Assembly: GCF_037893015.1 (NCBI RefSeq)
Contig: NC_133660.1
Span: forward strand, 283,953,534-284,017,533
Source of the DNA: Macrotis lagotis
Taxonomy: Eukaryota > Chordata > Mammalia > Peramelemorphia > Peramelidae
Direction: 5' to 3'
DNA: 64,000 nt
The notes beneath the pieces are model-generated. The model had not been told where the DNA came from and ran no database searches. It saw only the letters and a list, made by a program, of their open reading frames with translations. Below, piece after piece: positions 1 through 16,631 of this stretch; the first letter of the stretch is position 1, and each line of letters begins with the position of its first letter. Both the position numbers and the translations under genes were made by a program.

Positions 1-56
1 GGCACAGCCCTGGCCCAGGCACCTTGTGGCCAGCTCACCGGCACCTCTTTCCACAG

Positions 57-769
57 TGAGGAGGAAACCCCGGACGTCCCTCTCCAGTGAGTCGGTGTCC
101 TGTAGCCAGGGTGCCCTGAGTCCAGCAGTCTCCTTGAACCAGGTGAGGAGCCAGGAGGAGATGGTGTGGTGGGCCTGGCCGTGGCACCGCAAAGCCCCAG
201 CTCATGCCCATTCCCTCACTGAGGCAGAGGCTTTTCTCCCTAATAATCATCCAGATCTGGGAGAGTCCTTAGGACATGGAACATTGGGATTGCGAGGGAA
301 CTGGTTGGACCCCCTTGTTTTAAAGGGAGAAACTGAGGCCTAGAAGGGGAGGTAGCTTACCTAAGGTCCAGTGTCCTTGCCATTTTTCTACACTACCCTA
401 GAGGCCCCTGAAGAGTCTAGATTTCAGTTTGTTTAAGGAGGTTTCACAAAAAAAAAATCTCCCTTTAGACTTTGAGTTCTGAGTTTTGGTTCAGAAAATC
501 TGACCACTGGCCTGCCTGGACATCCCTACCCCCACATCCTGAGGAGACCTTTCTTTTGGCCACATGGAGGGAGTTCAGGGTCCCTAGGGGGACCATGAGG
601 GGGTGAGGGAGACCTTTCTCCTGGAAGTGGAGCCCTGGGAGAGAGCCTGGCCTGGGGTTCCTAGGGGGTCCTGCCTGTTGTTCTCTCTGATTCCCTTTCT
701 CCCCCCTCTCAGATCTCAGACCGACCCCGGAGCCTTCCCCCGGCCCCTGAATCTGAGAGTTCCCGCTGA
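57..769 (+). CDS. CDC42BPG: CDC42BPG (MRCK gamma), last two coding exons (partial)
   Basis: These are the last two coding exons of a myotonic-dystrophy-kinase-related CDC42-binding kinase, a cytoplasmic Ser/Thr kinase that acts downstream of CDC42 on actomyosin; the rest of the gene lies upstream of the window. The exons are 57-142 (after a TTTCCACAG acceptor, ending before GTGAGG) and 713-769 (after CCCCTCTCAG, stop TGA 767-769). The join is phase 0 and reads ...SLNQ then ISDRPRSLPPAPESESSR. The SDRPRSLPP string is the typical C-terminus of MRCK kinases. Position next to MEN1 is the same as in human 11q13 and supports the gamma paralogue. Only the disordered tail is visible, so nothing can be said about the kinase, C1, PH, CNH or CRIB domains. 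Confidence 0.88.
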
Positions 770-2130
770 GCCATCCTGGCTGGGCATGCCAGCCCCTCCC
801 CGTGCCAGCCCCAAGAAGGGCGAAATGGAAGGAAAGTGACAGCCAGTGTAGAAGCTAATGGAGCCAGGAAGGGGTTGGATCACCCCCTGCGGGCCAGGGT
901 GGTGTACAGTAGGGGGGCATAGGGCAGCTGGATCATCCAGAGATCCCTGACCAGGGGCACCACAAGACTTGTTGATCCCACTTTCCAGCCTTCCCTCATC
1001 CATGCCCACCTCTCTTGCTCTCAGGTGCACAGTGTTGCCAGGGGTGGGATGGGGGTGGGGGTCTGTACTCGGCCTCCCCTGCTGGGAAGGCTCCTGTTTG
1101 TGCCAAAGCCCTGGGACCTGGGCATCGGTGGATGCTCGCTATGGCCAGGAGAAGGGAAGGGAAGGGTCAGACTTTAGTGAAACTGAAGAAGATGCCCCAG
1201 GTGGCAGATTTGGGGGTGGTGCTGGAGGGGAAGGGGCCATCGGGGCCTTTCTGCTACTGGCCCCGGTTCCTCTGTGGAGATAGAGACGGCTCAGAGTCCA
1301 AGGGACATGGACCCTGGGAGTCGGGGGTCAGGGAAGACCACCTCCTGAGAGAATAAGGCTGAAGTGAGGAACCGGGGGAGAAGAAAGGAGGGGGATGGAG
1401 AGAGGGAACGTGAGTGAGGAAGAGACAGAAAGGGGGGACAAAAGCATGAAGAAAAGATGGATCAGGGAAAGAATGTGGATTTGAACCCAGGATCTGAGGG
1501 CCTGAGGAACTGCTATCAATCAAAGCCCTACTGCAGAAGCGAGGGGAACGTCCCCTCTCCTTGGGCCTTGGGGTTTCTGAGGTGCTCCCACTTCTAAGTC
1601 CCATCATCCCAGGAGAGAGGGTGAAGCTGGGAAGGGACAAGAGATAGAGGGAAGATGGTCAGCGAAGCCAAAGGGAGTCAGGAAGAGGTAGAATGGGGGG
1701 AAGGTCAAGGAGAGGAGGAGGAAGGCAAGAATGGAGAAAAGGGGAAACTAGGGAGGCAGAAGAGAGGTGGAGAAAAGCCAGGCCGGATCTAAGGGGTCCC
1801 CTGGAGTAGAGCCGGAGCTAGACATGATGGAAGGAGGAGGGGGGTTCAGGGATTATTTATGAGGGGTTAAGTTGTGGGATGGGGAGGGCTGTGGGGTGGG
1901 GGGTAAGGGATGCGGGATCCGTTCTGATTTGGGCTCTGGAGAGGGCGACTGCTCAAAGCTTCGGACACCTCTGTGCTGGGGAGATATGGGGGGGTCACTT
2001 GTTATTGTCGGGGTTATTATTATTATTATTATTATGATTTTGCTGTCTCAGTTATCTGATGGACACTGGAAGGGTCATCACCAGTATCTGATGTGACACA
2101 AGAGATCCAATAAAGATATCTTTATACGCC
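770..2130 (+). other. CDC42BPG: CDC42BPG 3' UTR with poly(A) signal
   Basis: This stretch follows the TGA and has no convincing coding exon. It ends with AATAAA at 2109-2114. It is G-rich, with many GGGG runs, and holds a short ATT repeat at about 2017-2036. The exact cleavage site cannot be read from the sequence. Confidence 0.7.
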
Positions 2131-2734
2131 ACCTTCTGGCCCCTTTCCCATTGCGCCCTTGGGGGGTAGGGTGGAGGGGGCACGGATCAGGTGACTCTGT
2201 CCACCCGTTTCTCCCATTGGGCTTTAAGTGATCCTGGAGATAGATGAGGCCAAGGATGGAGGGCTGCAGGACAGGGCTCTGGCCACTCAGCCCCCTCACC
2301 CCACCCATCTGCTGCTCAGGCTTCCCTTGCTTTCCCTTTTCTGGATTCTAGGGGTGACAGAGATGGGGGGAGGCTCTGGAATCTGCGGGTGGGGGAGGGG
2401 CAGCTGCGAGTGGTCACGTGACCCTGTGACCTCCCTTTCCAGGTCTTTGACTTTGGTGGCGGGTCTGCTTCCCTGACCAGATATGAAGAGGAGGAGACTG
2501 GGCCAGAGTCCAGTCCAGCATTGCCAGGGATCTGGGAAGAGGTTGTTATATTTCTTTTCTGACCCCACTGATAGTGATTCCTTCAAAATCTAACTGCGGA
2601 ATGAATTATTGGGGGCCATAGAGAGTCCCCATTGAGAGGCAGGCAGGTTTATACCCCAAAGGAGTCAAAGATAGAAAGGCACCCATTGTACATTGGATTC
2701 CCACACCTAGGAGCAAGCCACATCCTTGATGCGA

Positions 2735-2965
2735 GCCCCCTGCATATGGTGGTGGTGATGGGGGTGATGGGGAGGGTGATGTTGATAGTAATGATGGTGG
2801 TGGTGATTGTGATGGGGGTGATTATGGTGACGGTGGTGATGGGAGTGATGTGATGATGGAGGTGGTGGGGGGTCATGATAGGGATGATGGGGGTAATTAT
2901 GGTGATGGGGTGGTGGGGGTAGGGATGGGGGTAATTATGGTGATGGAGATGTTGGTGGTGGCCAG
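2735..2965. repeat. Imperfect GGTGAT/GGGGGTGAT simple repeat
   Basis: About 230 bases on the + strand are built from variants of GGTGAT, GGGGTGAT and GTAATTATGGTGAT, with almost no C. The repeat is strongly strand-asymmetric and open in several frames on both strands, which explains the His/Thr-rich and Met/Val-rich reading frames across it. No coding role is inferred. Confidence 0.85.
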
Positions 2966-3149
2966 GGAGGTTTGCTCAAACCTGGCACAAAGGATGGCTT
3001 GCCATCTCTAGCTTCTCTCCCCATCCTTCTCTAAGGAAGACTAATTTCTGCCAGAAGGAGAAGCAGGAAATTGGAGCTAGAGACCATTATTTTACTTTCC
3101 TCAGAAAGAAGGGGAAATCTACATCTTTGCACATTGTTGGAGGAACTGG

Positions 3150-3345
3150 ATTCAGGAAGCCCTGAGTTTGCATGGGACCTCAGACACTAGCTGCGTGACC
3201 CTGGGCAAGTCACTTTAACCTGTGCCTTAACCCACTGGGGAAGGAAATGGCAAACCTCTCCAGTATTTTTGCCAGCAAAACCCCACAGACAGCATTGCAG
3301 TGGGGTCACAAAGAGTTGGACACAGCTGAGCAATAGTATGTCTAG
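3150..3345 (+). repeat. MAR1-like SINE with RTE/BovB-type 3' tail
   Basis: A degenerate tRNA/CORE-type head (CCTGGGCAAGTCACTTTAAC) is followed by AAGGAAATGGCAAACCTCTC and GTCACAAAGAGTTGGACACA. The latter two are typical of marsupial MAR1 SINEs, whose 3' part resembles the RTE/BovB tail. The copy is on the + strand and moderately diverged. Confidence 0.7.
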
Positions 3346-3750
3346 GGGACATGATTTTCAGGTTCAAGCTAACTTCTGATTGCTGTTTTATTATGGGAGG
3401 AAGCAGGACCCCGAGCTTGATATCCAGGATCTGACGCCCCCCCCCCCCCATACCAGTTCCACTTAGCCAAGAAAACTATTTTCCAAATCAATAGCAAATT
3501 GGAAGTCCGAGATAGAAGATGTAGGAGAATGTGCCGGACAATAGAGAGAAAAACTCTCCCCAGAGAGAATTTCCCAATCTCAGCAAAGGGGAATACTCCC
3601 AAGTCTCTTGGCTTAGCCAGCTGGACCGGGATGCGATGAGGACGAGCTGCTCCTTTCATGTTGGATTTGTTTCAGGAGATCAGAGTTGGAGTTAGAAGGG
3701 ATCTTATGGCTCATCTATTCTGACACTTAGTTTTCTATATTTTATTTTTT

Positions 3751-3893
3751 TGAGGGTTTTTTGCAGGGCAATGGGGTTATGTGACTTGCCCAAGGTCGCA
3801 TAACTAATTATTAAGTGCCTGAGGTCAAATTTGAACTCAGGTCCTCCTGACTCCAGGGCTGGTGCTCTATCCACTGCACCACCTAGCTGTCCC
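3751..3893 (-). repeat. WSINE1-like SINE
   Basis: The reverse strand reads the usual head (GGACAGCTAGGTGGTGCAGT), the B-box-like GAGTTCAAAT and the tail ending in a T-rich stretch on the + strand. Mobilisation by L1 is family knowledge. The copy is moderately diverged. Confidence 0.8.
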
Positions 3894-4139
3894 TACTCAT
3901 TTTTCTAGATTTAAAAACAAAACCCAACTCGGACTTCAGGTTGCATCCTGAAGCTGTTTGCAGGCAGCTAAGGTAGCCCAAGCTTTGAGCATCACCTGGT
4001 GACTTGTTCCCATGACAAAACCATCCCAGGCAGCCAGGGCCTGAAGGAAGGCAGAGGGTTGGAGACAAAAGGAGGGATGTAAGAGATCTAAAAGTGGCAT
4101 CTATAATGGGCAACTTTGAGCCTAGATCCCAGAAGGGCT

Positions 4140-4860
4140 GAGCTTCCAGGACCCTCAGGATACTGTTCAACCCCCTTCATCTCTAAGTTTTTGGGGTGCC
4201 ATTCCCTGTCTGGATTTTCCTCCGACCTCTCTGACCAATACTTCTTAGTCTCTGTTGCTGGATCCTCCTCCAGATCATGCTCTGGAACCCAGGGTTCTGG
4301 CCTTGGTCTTCTCTTCTTCTTCTCTTGGGCATCTCATCAATGGATTTAATGACCATCCCTAGAGAGGCTAGGGATCCTCACCGCTACTTTCCTACCCAAG
4401 CTCTGCTGACCTCGGATCTTGCATCTCCTTCTTTCCCCCTGAATTCTCCCCCTGCCTTGTCTTCCCTGGGACTGCAGAGGGCACCCCCAGCCTCCCTGTC
4501 TATCAGACCCCCACCCTGCTCCTGGGAGTCCCCTTTTCTCTCTCACCCCCACATCTGAGCTCTTGTCAGGGCCTGTTGGTTTCTGCTTTGGAACTTTTTT
4601 CTCCTCTAGCCCTGCTGCCATCCTGGGGCAGACCCCCCCACTCCTGCGCTCTCGCAATAGTTGCTGGGGTCTGCTCGCCCCACTCCAGCCTACCCTCCAT
4701 TCAGCCTTGAGACTGACTTTCCTACGCTGAGCATGTCACCCCCTACTCACTGCCCCCCGGGGCCCCTTCTCACTCCCAGGAAGGCTCTGCTGGCCTTCAA
4801 AGCCCTTCATGCCCGGCCTCCTCTGCCTCCCTCAGCTTCCCACCGGACTCCCCCCCATCT
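4140..4860 (+). repeat. L2-like LINE fragment
   Basis: The + strand matches the L2 pattern as I remember it: the GGTCTTCTCTTCTTCTTCTC stretch, then ATCTCATCAATGGATTTAATG, GAGCATGTCACCCC and GGCCTTCAAAGCCCTTCATG, in the right order. It is an old, non-coding remnant with insertions. The family call rests on memory of the consensus and not on an alignment. Confidence 0.6.
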
Positions 4861-5219
4861 TTGTTCTGGGGCCATCGCTCCCCTGGCCCATGAACAGGCC
4901 CCTCTAGCTCCTGGCCCCTGAGGAGCCTCCAGCAGTCGCTGACCTCCAGGCCGCAGGAGGCCTTTCCCACCCCCCTCCATTCTGGGGGCTCCCTTCTGCT
5001 AATGGTGCCCCCGGGACGGGAAGCTCCTGCGGGCAGGGCCTGTCTCTGGCTGAGCCCAGGGGCCATTCATAAAATGATGGGTGGGCTGGCTGTCCCGGGC
5101 GCTCCCTGTGCCAGGAGCCACCCCTTCCGGGCGGGCTGGGAGGCAGGGGCACGGCCAGGAGGGAGTGAGCGCCCCGTCCTGGGTGGGGGGCAAGCAGGGG
5201 CTGGAATACTGGGTGTGAC

Positions 5220-5617
5220 CGGGGCGGGGGGGGGCGGCGTTCCTGGCCAAGCACGGTTCGGCCTCAGTTCCCTCTGCCAGAGCCCCCAACCGCCCCTTTA
5301 AACGCCGCCGGCAGCCGAAACTACAACTCCCAGAATTCAGAGTGGTGGGGAGACGGGAGCTTCCGGTGTCCGCCTTCCGCCCTGGAGATTACGAGCTGCG
5401 TCCAACAGTTTTTCCCAAGAGCCTCTTCGGTGTCCTCCCGCTCCCCGGGGAGGTCTTCCGGGGCGGGATTCCCGGGCGTGAGCGACAGCGAGTGGCCGGA
5501 ACTCCATCTCCCAGTAAGCTCCGCGCGGGGGCTGGGCGGAGCGGACTTCATCTCCCGGCATGCTCCGGGTCCCGCGGGCTCCTGGGCCAGCTCCTTGTGT
5601 GGGATGTACGAGCGGAG
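5220..5617 (+). promoter_or_regulatory. MEN1: MEN1 CpG promoter and probable non-coding exon 1
   Basis: GC-rich, CpG-dense sequence begins just after the intergenic repeats. It contains three motifs resembling the ZNF143/STAF binding element: 5320-5338 (ACTACAACTCCCAGAATTC), 5501-5519 (ACTCCATCTCCCAGTAAGC) and 5545-5563 (ACTTCATCTCCCGGCATGC). There is no TATA box. A plausible donor for the untranslated first exon is AGCGGAG/GTGGGC at 5617/5618. The transcription start is inferred, not seen. Confidence 0.6.
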
Positions 5618-10821
<5,204 letters not shown>

Positions 10822-10896
10822 GCCCGGCCCCGGCGGCCGCCTGGCCCTGGCCGGCCCGCTTGTACATAGGTTTATTTTTCGGTCTCCAGGAAAATG

Positions 10897-10902
10897 AATA
10901 AA
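10897..10902 (+). promoter_or_regulatory. MEN1: MEN1 poly(A) signal
   Basis: AATAAA lies 76 bases after the menin stop codon, followed by a T-rich stretch (ATTTTTGTACC). The MEN1 3' UTR is therefore very short, about 95-100 nt. Confidence 0.85.
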
Positions 10903-10939
10903 TTTTTGTACCAAAGCCGAGTCCGCGGTCGTGCTGGGG

Positions 10940-11074
10940 GGCTGCGGGGCGCGCGGGGGGCGGGGCGGGCGGGGCGGGCGGGGCGGGCGGGGAAGCCCCG
11001 GGCGGCCCCGCCCCGGCCGGCGGCCCCGCCCCGCGGAGGCTCCGCCCGGCCCGGCCCGGCCTCCGCGCGGGGCC
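10940..11074 (+). promoter_or_regulatory. MAP4K2: MAP4K2 CpG promoter with tandem GGGGCGGGC boxes
   Basis: Between the MEN1 poly(A) signal and the MAP4K2 ATG lie only 172 bases, nearly all G+C. At 10955-10992 the unit GGGGCGGGC is repeated in tandem, giving overlapping GC boxes (SP/KLF type) and potential for G-quadruplex formation. No TATA box is present. The start site must fall inside or just upstream of this interval. Confidence 0.65.
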
Positions 11075-12502
11075 ATGGCGCTGCAGCTGCCGGCCGTGTC
11101 GCTGCGGGACCCCCGGGAGCGCTTCGAGCTGCTGCAGCGGGTGGGCGCGGGCACCTACGGGGACGTGTACAAGGTGCGGGCCGGGCGCGGCGGGGGGCGG
11201 CCGGGCGCGGGGGGCGGGCGGGGCCCTCACGGCCTGCGTTACAGGCGCGGGACGCCGAGACCTCGGAGCTGGCCGCCGTGAAGATCGTCAAGCTGGACCC
11301 AGGTGAGGCCCGGGCGGGCGGGGGGCGGCCGCCCCGGGCCCCCCGCAGGTGACGGCAGCCTCCCCTCCCCCCCAGGCGATGACATCAGCGCCCTGCAGCA
11401 GGAGCTCACCATCCTCCAGGAGTGCCGGCACCCCAACGTGGTCACCTACCTGGGCAGCTACCTCAGGTGCCCCCGCGCCCCGGCCCGGCCCCGGCCCCGG
11501 CGCGGCTCCCCCTCCTCCACGAGTCCTGCATCGCCCGCCCCAGGGCCCCCCATCTCTCCCCCCCAGGCCTCTAAGCCTCTCTGCTTGGCTTCCGCAGAAA
11601 CGACCGCTTGTGGATCTGCATGGAGTTCTGCGGAGGGGGGTCCCTGCAGGAGATCTACCAGGGTGAGACCCCGGCCCCTTCCCCCCCCCCGAGCCCTTGG
11701 GCCCAGCCCTAAGCGGTGGGGGACGGGGCGCCTTCCCGGGGCTCCCCAAACCCGGGGCTTCCCCGTCTTCCTCCAGGCACCGCAGCCCCATCCAGGGACA
11801 GCACAGGACTTGCTGCTGATGCCAACCAGGGGATGACTTTGCTCTTGGGGAGGGGGCTGGATGGCTCGTTCTTGCCCAACCTTGGCAGGGCCTTGCCCTT
11901 AGAGTGGAGGGGCCCCCTGGCCTCCTCGGCCCACCTCTACCTTCACTCCTTCTTTCAGCCACCGGACCCTTGGAAGAAAAACAGATCGCCTACATCTGTC
12001 GGGAGGCCCTAAAGGTCGGGGAGGCCTCCTTCCTGTGCTCGCAACCCCGTTAGATCTGCTCCTGGCCCTGCCTTGCCTTGCCTGCCCTGCCTGGGCTGGG
12101 CCAGGGAGAGAGCCCAGCTATTCCCTTGAGATCCACTAATTGGTCCCCTGGGTGGGGGGGGGCCTCTAGGTCCTGGGGGGAGACTGGTGCCCGAGGGGGA
12201 GGGGCTGTTCCCCTGTTGCCGGAAGCTTCTCGTTTCCCTCTTGCCTCACCCGTTTCCTGTTTGGGGGAGGGGAGAGGGGGGAGGAAGCAGCTTGGGTGGT
12301 GGTGGGGGGGCCCCTCCTCAACCCCCCACTGAGCTCCTGACCCTGACCTGGCCCTGAGCTGGATCTGAGGACTCTGGAAGTGGGAGAAGGAGCTGGTGAC
12401 CTAAGGGCTGACCCTTCAAGATCTCTCCTGTCCCCAGGGCTTGCATCATCTCCATTCTCAGGGGAAGATTCATAGGGACATCAAGGTAGGGAAGGCACGG
12501 TG

Positions 12503-12557
<55 letters not shown>

Positions 12558-15500
12558 GTGTGTCTTCCGGGGCTGCAGGTTGGCGGGCAGAGTGTTGCGC
12601 AATCTGTAGGCCCCCACAGGATGGAGTCTGTATGTATGATCTGAGATCTGAGCAAAGAGGGCAATCCTCTAGGGGACAGAAAAAGCTCCTAGACTGCTGT
12701 CTCGTTGGGTCAGCTAACTCAGCCTCCTCTGTCCCCACAGGGAGCCAACCTCCTCCTCACTCTCCATGGAGATGTCAAGCTGGGTCAGTGCTGGAGAAGG
12801 AGCCCAGGGTGATTGGGGGCTGGGGTGGGCAGAGTCACAAGTGACTCTAGTTACTCACAAGCCACTTGAGCAGGGGTTTGGGCAGGGGTATGAACCCCTA
12901 TGGCTGTTTCGGGCCCCTCAGAGAGGGAAGAGGTGTGGCCCGGGCCTGGGAGGGCTCCAGCTGAAGCAGAGACAGGGAACTGAGCCAAGGGACCAGGTGT
13001 ATCCTGATTCCCAAGCCGGAGGCACAGGAGGAAGTCTGGCTGTCTGGGTGCTGCTCATCTCTTTCTCTCTGTAGCTGACTTTGGCGTGTCTGGCGAGCTC
13101 ACAGCATCTGTGGCCAAGAGGAGGTCCTTCATTGGGACACCGTACTGGTAAGGGCAGTCTCCCATTCTCTTAGAAGGGGCTGCCCTGGGGTGGCCAGGTA
13201 GCACGGAGCACCAGTCCTGGAGTCAGGAGGACCTGAGTTCAAATCCAGTTTCACACTTAATAATGACCTAGCTGTGTGGACTTGGGCAAGCCACTTAACC
13301 CCATTGCCTTGCAAAAAACAAAACAAAACAAGAAAGGGCTGCCCTGGGGACCCAGAGAAGGTGACACCAGCTCCCTGCCCCCAGGATGGCCCCTGAAGTG
13401 GCTGCTGTGGAGCGGAAAGGAGGCTACAATGAACTCTGTGATGTGTGGGCCATCGGGATCACTGCCATAGAGCTGGCAGAGCTGCAGCCCCCGCTCTTCC
13501 ATCTGCACCCCATGAGGTCAGTCAGTGCCTCCCCTCTCCACCCCTGGGCCCCATTCCTGAATCACCGACCTTGATCTCTGATCTCCCCATTCCTCCTGAA
13601 GGGCATTAATGCTGATGTCCAAGAGCAGCTTCCAGCCTCCCAAGCTAAAGGAGAAGGCCTGCTGGTGAGTAGTCCAACCTTCACTTCCCATCTCCAGATC
13701 TTTGCCCAAGCTGTTTCCCCTGCCTGGAATATGCTCCTTCCTCAACTTCACCTATTGGACTCCTTAACTTCCTTCAAGGCTCAGCTCTAGTGACTCCTCC
13801 AGATGTCCCCCCCAGCTGGGGCGGGGGGGAGTCTTTGGACATTGGCCCAATTCTGACCCTCGCCTGATTCTCAGGTCCCAGAATTTCCACCATTTCCTCA
13901 AACTGGCCTTGACCAAGAACCCCAAGAAGAGGCCCCCTGCTGAGAAGCTTCTGCAGGTCAGAGATACTTTGAGAGGGGAGGGAGAAGGGGGTACTACTGA
14001 GGCAGAGTTAGCATGTGGTTGACTGAGGGGAGAAATACTTGTAGGATTTTGAGCTGGTGGTCAGGGAGGGCGTGTTGTGTGGGGTGACTCAGAGGCTCCT
14101 TGAGCTTTGATTCCTTCCCATTCCCCCCACCCCCATCTCTAGCACCCTTTCACAACCCAGACCCTCCCCCGGACCCTCCTCCTAGAGCTCCTGGACAAAC
14201 TCAACGATCCCCACCTAGGCATCCCTACCCCAGAGGACTGTGACCTGGAGGTGAGGGGAGCCCCAGGCCTGGGGGGGCTGAGGGTAGGGAGTGGTGGGCT
14301 TCACAGGGTGGGTGGGCTGAGTCTCACTTTACCTTTCTGCTACAGACCTATGACATATTTCCTGACACGATCCATTCCCGGGGACAGCACAGTCAGGCAG
14401 AGAGGACCCCATCTGAGATCCAGTGTGAGCTACAGCGGGTAGCAAACAGAGGGGGAATCTGGGCTTCCCAAGACCTTCTTGTCTTCTGCCTCTCTCTTTT
14501 GGTTCCCTTCTGTTCCCCAGGCCTTCTGTCCCTCCTGACCTCTCTGACTTAATGTCCACTCTCCTTCTAGTTCACCAGGTCAAGTTTGGGGCTCCCAGGA
14601 GGAAGGAGACAGAGCCCCTGTGTGAGCCGGTAAGAAGGCGAGAAAGGGGAGGCTATGCCCTGGCGGGAACTGGGTGGGAGTGGGATGGGCCTTCTCTTGG
14701 CCCAGGACTTAAAGGTGAGGCTGCCAAAAGGGCCTGGGCATGGTCTTCCCACTCACCCCTGACCCTTCCACGTCCACGTGGTGAGGTCCTGGCCCTAGAC
14801 CGAGAGGACCCAGGCCTAGACCCTGTTTCTGTCCATGACCTTGTCTGCCTCTTCCTGTGGGACGAGGGTGCTGGACTCCGTGGCCCTGGAGATCCCTTCT
14901 GGCTCCAGCTTCTTGTCCCATCCTCAGGACTTCAGTATTATTTTTTTTTGTCCATAAGTTTTTCTAGTATATTTATTTTTATGTTAGAAATATTTTCAGG
15001 TTACCCCTGGCTCCCATGCCCAGTTCTACCGCATGCCATCTTTTCCATAGTCCCGCTCAGAATGCTTTAATTCAATTTATGCAATAGCTAGTAGAGGGGA
15101 TAGAGTCGGGAAGAACAGATTAGAGTCGGAGTTGGGAAGCCCAGGTTCAAATCCAGCCTCAGATCCTTTCTAGGATGAACTAGGCAAATTGCCTGACCTT
15201 GATTTGCTTCATTTCCCCTATTTCAAAAATGGGTTTAATGATACAGCTCCCTCCCAAGGTTGCTGCCAGGATAAAATGAGATAATATTTACAAAGTGCTC
15301 TGTAAACCTTAAAGTGCTCCAAATATCTTGCTATTAGTCTTATTACTAATTAGTATTTCTCTAATAGTGGTTTGGAGAAATTTTCATATGGTGATGGATG
15401 GCCTGGGTTTCCCTACATGGCAAGGCCAGCTTGGTTCCCTTGGTTCATTTTCTTAAATTATATATCAATTGGGGAATAGCTCCTATTCTTAGGACTTTGA

Positions 15501-16584
15501 ATCCATCTTGGAAATGAGACCTTTATTCAAGAAATGTGTAATGCTCAGTAACACCCTGCTCTTTTCACAGTGGGAGGAGGAATGGACGCTTTTAGGGAAG
15601 GAGGAGCTGACCGGGTAGGTGAGGACAGTGGGCTGGGAGGGCAGGGCTGTTCAGGGGTAACCTCTGACTCCATGGCCCCATCTGTGTTTCCCTCCTTAGG
15701 AGTCTGCTGCAGTCAGTCCAAGAGGCCTTGGAGGAGAGGTGAGCTTTGGGATTGGAGGGATGGGGAGAGCGAGGGAGGGTAGCCTTGGGCAGCAGTCCTG
15801 CATCCTCTCTGGAGAAGGCCTCCCGAGGCTGCCCGCGGCTGTTTGTGCAGCTCTGTCTGCTGGGAACCATCTTCATCCTCCCTTGGGGATCAATACACTT
15901 GGGCTCCTGTACTCAGCAAACAGTCATCACGGGGCTACCACATGCTTGGCCTTGGGGATGCAATGACAGAAGAGAAGGAATCCCTGCCCTCAGGGAACTT
16001 CCATTCTTCTGGGGACCCTGTGTCCACAGATGGGTAAATACAAGGTCATTTGAGGAGAGAACACTGCCAGCTGTCCTGGAATGGAACCCTGAGGGAGCTG
16101 GGGCAGGTCTTCCGCTTGGGTGGAGGAGAAGGTGGTGCCAAATTCAGGGCAACTATTTATCTAGGCCCGTTGGAATGTGTTGGGTGACAGGCCCTGGAGG
16201 GATGGTGGATGGAGGGGAAGGAGCGGGTGGCTACTGAAGAACAGGAGGATCCATGGAGGTGAGGCATGAGGGGGGTGCCAAGGGATGACTTTGTCCAGGT
16301 GGAGCCTTTGTGCAAAAGAGATTGGTTTTTATTTTCAGGGAACAAGCCTTGGAGCCATAAACGCTTCAAGTTGTAGAGCAGGAGAGGACAGGAAAGTAGG
16401 AGATGAGATGCTCTGCTAGGAGAGGAGCTGCGAAGGGTGCCAGGGGGTGCTGGAGAAGAGAGGCTTTGGGGCCCAGGGATGTGGTCCGAGAAGTAGTGTT
16501 GACTGCGCCGCTCCAGGCCCAGTGTATGAGTGTGTGTGAATGATGTGTGTATGTGTGAGTGACTGTGTGAGAAAACATGTGAGA

Positions 16585-16631
<47 letters not shown>

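Larger units (their letters stand above)
2131..5219. other. CDC42BPG-MEN1 intergenic region
   Basis: No gene was recognised between the CDC42BPG poly(A) signal and the MEN1 CpG promoter. The region holds a GGTGAT-rich simple repeat, a MAR1-like SINE, a WSINE1-like SINE and a long L2-like LINE fragment, listed separately. The stretch 2131-2730 has no repeat I recognise. Confidence 0.6.

Noticed and set aside
969-1356. Possible extra CDC42BPG exon after a TTGCTCTCAG acceptor near 1023
   Set aside because: The kinase tail ends normally at 769 with the family C-terminus, and the following sequence is G-rich without a conserved frame.
2632-2876. Met/Val-rich and His/Thr-rich frames near 2.7 kb
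   Set aside because: They are translations of the GGTGAT simple repeat on the two strands.
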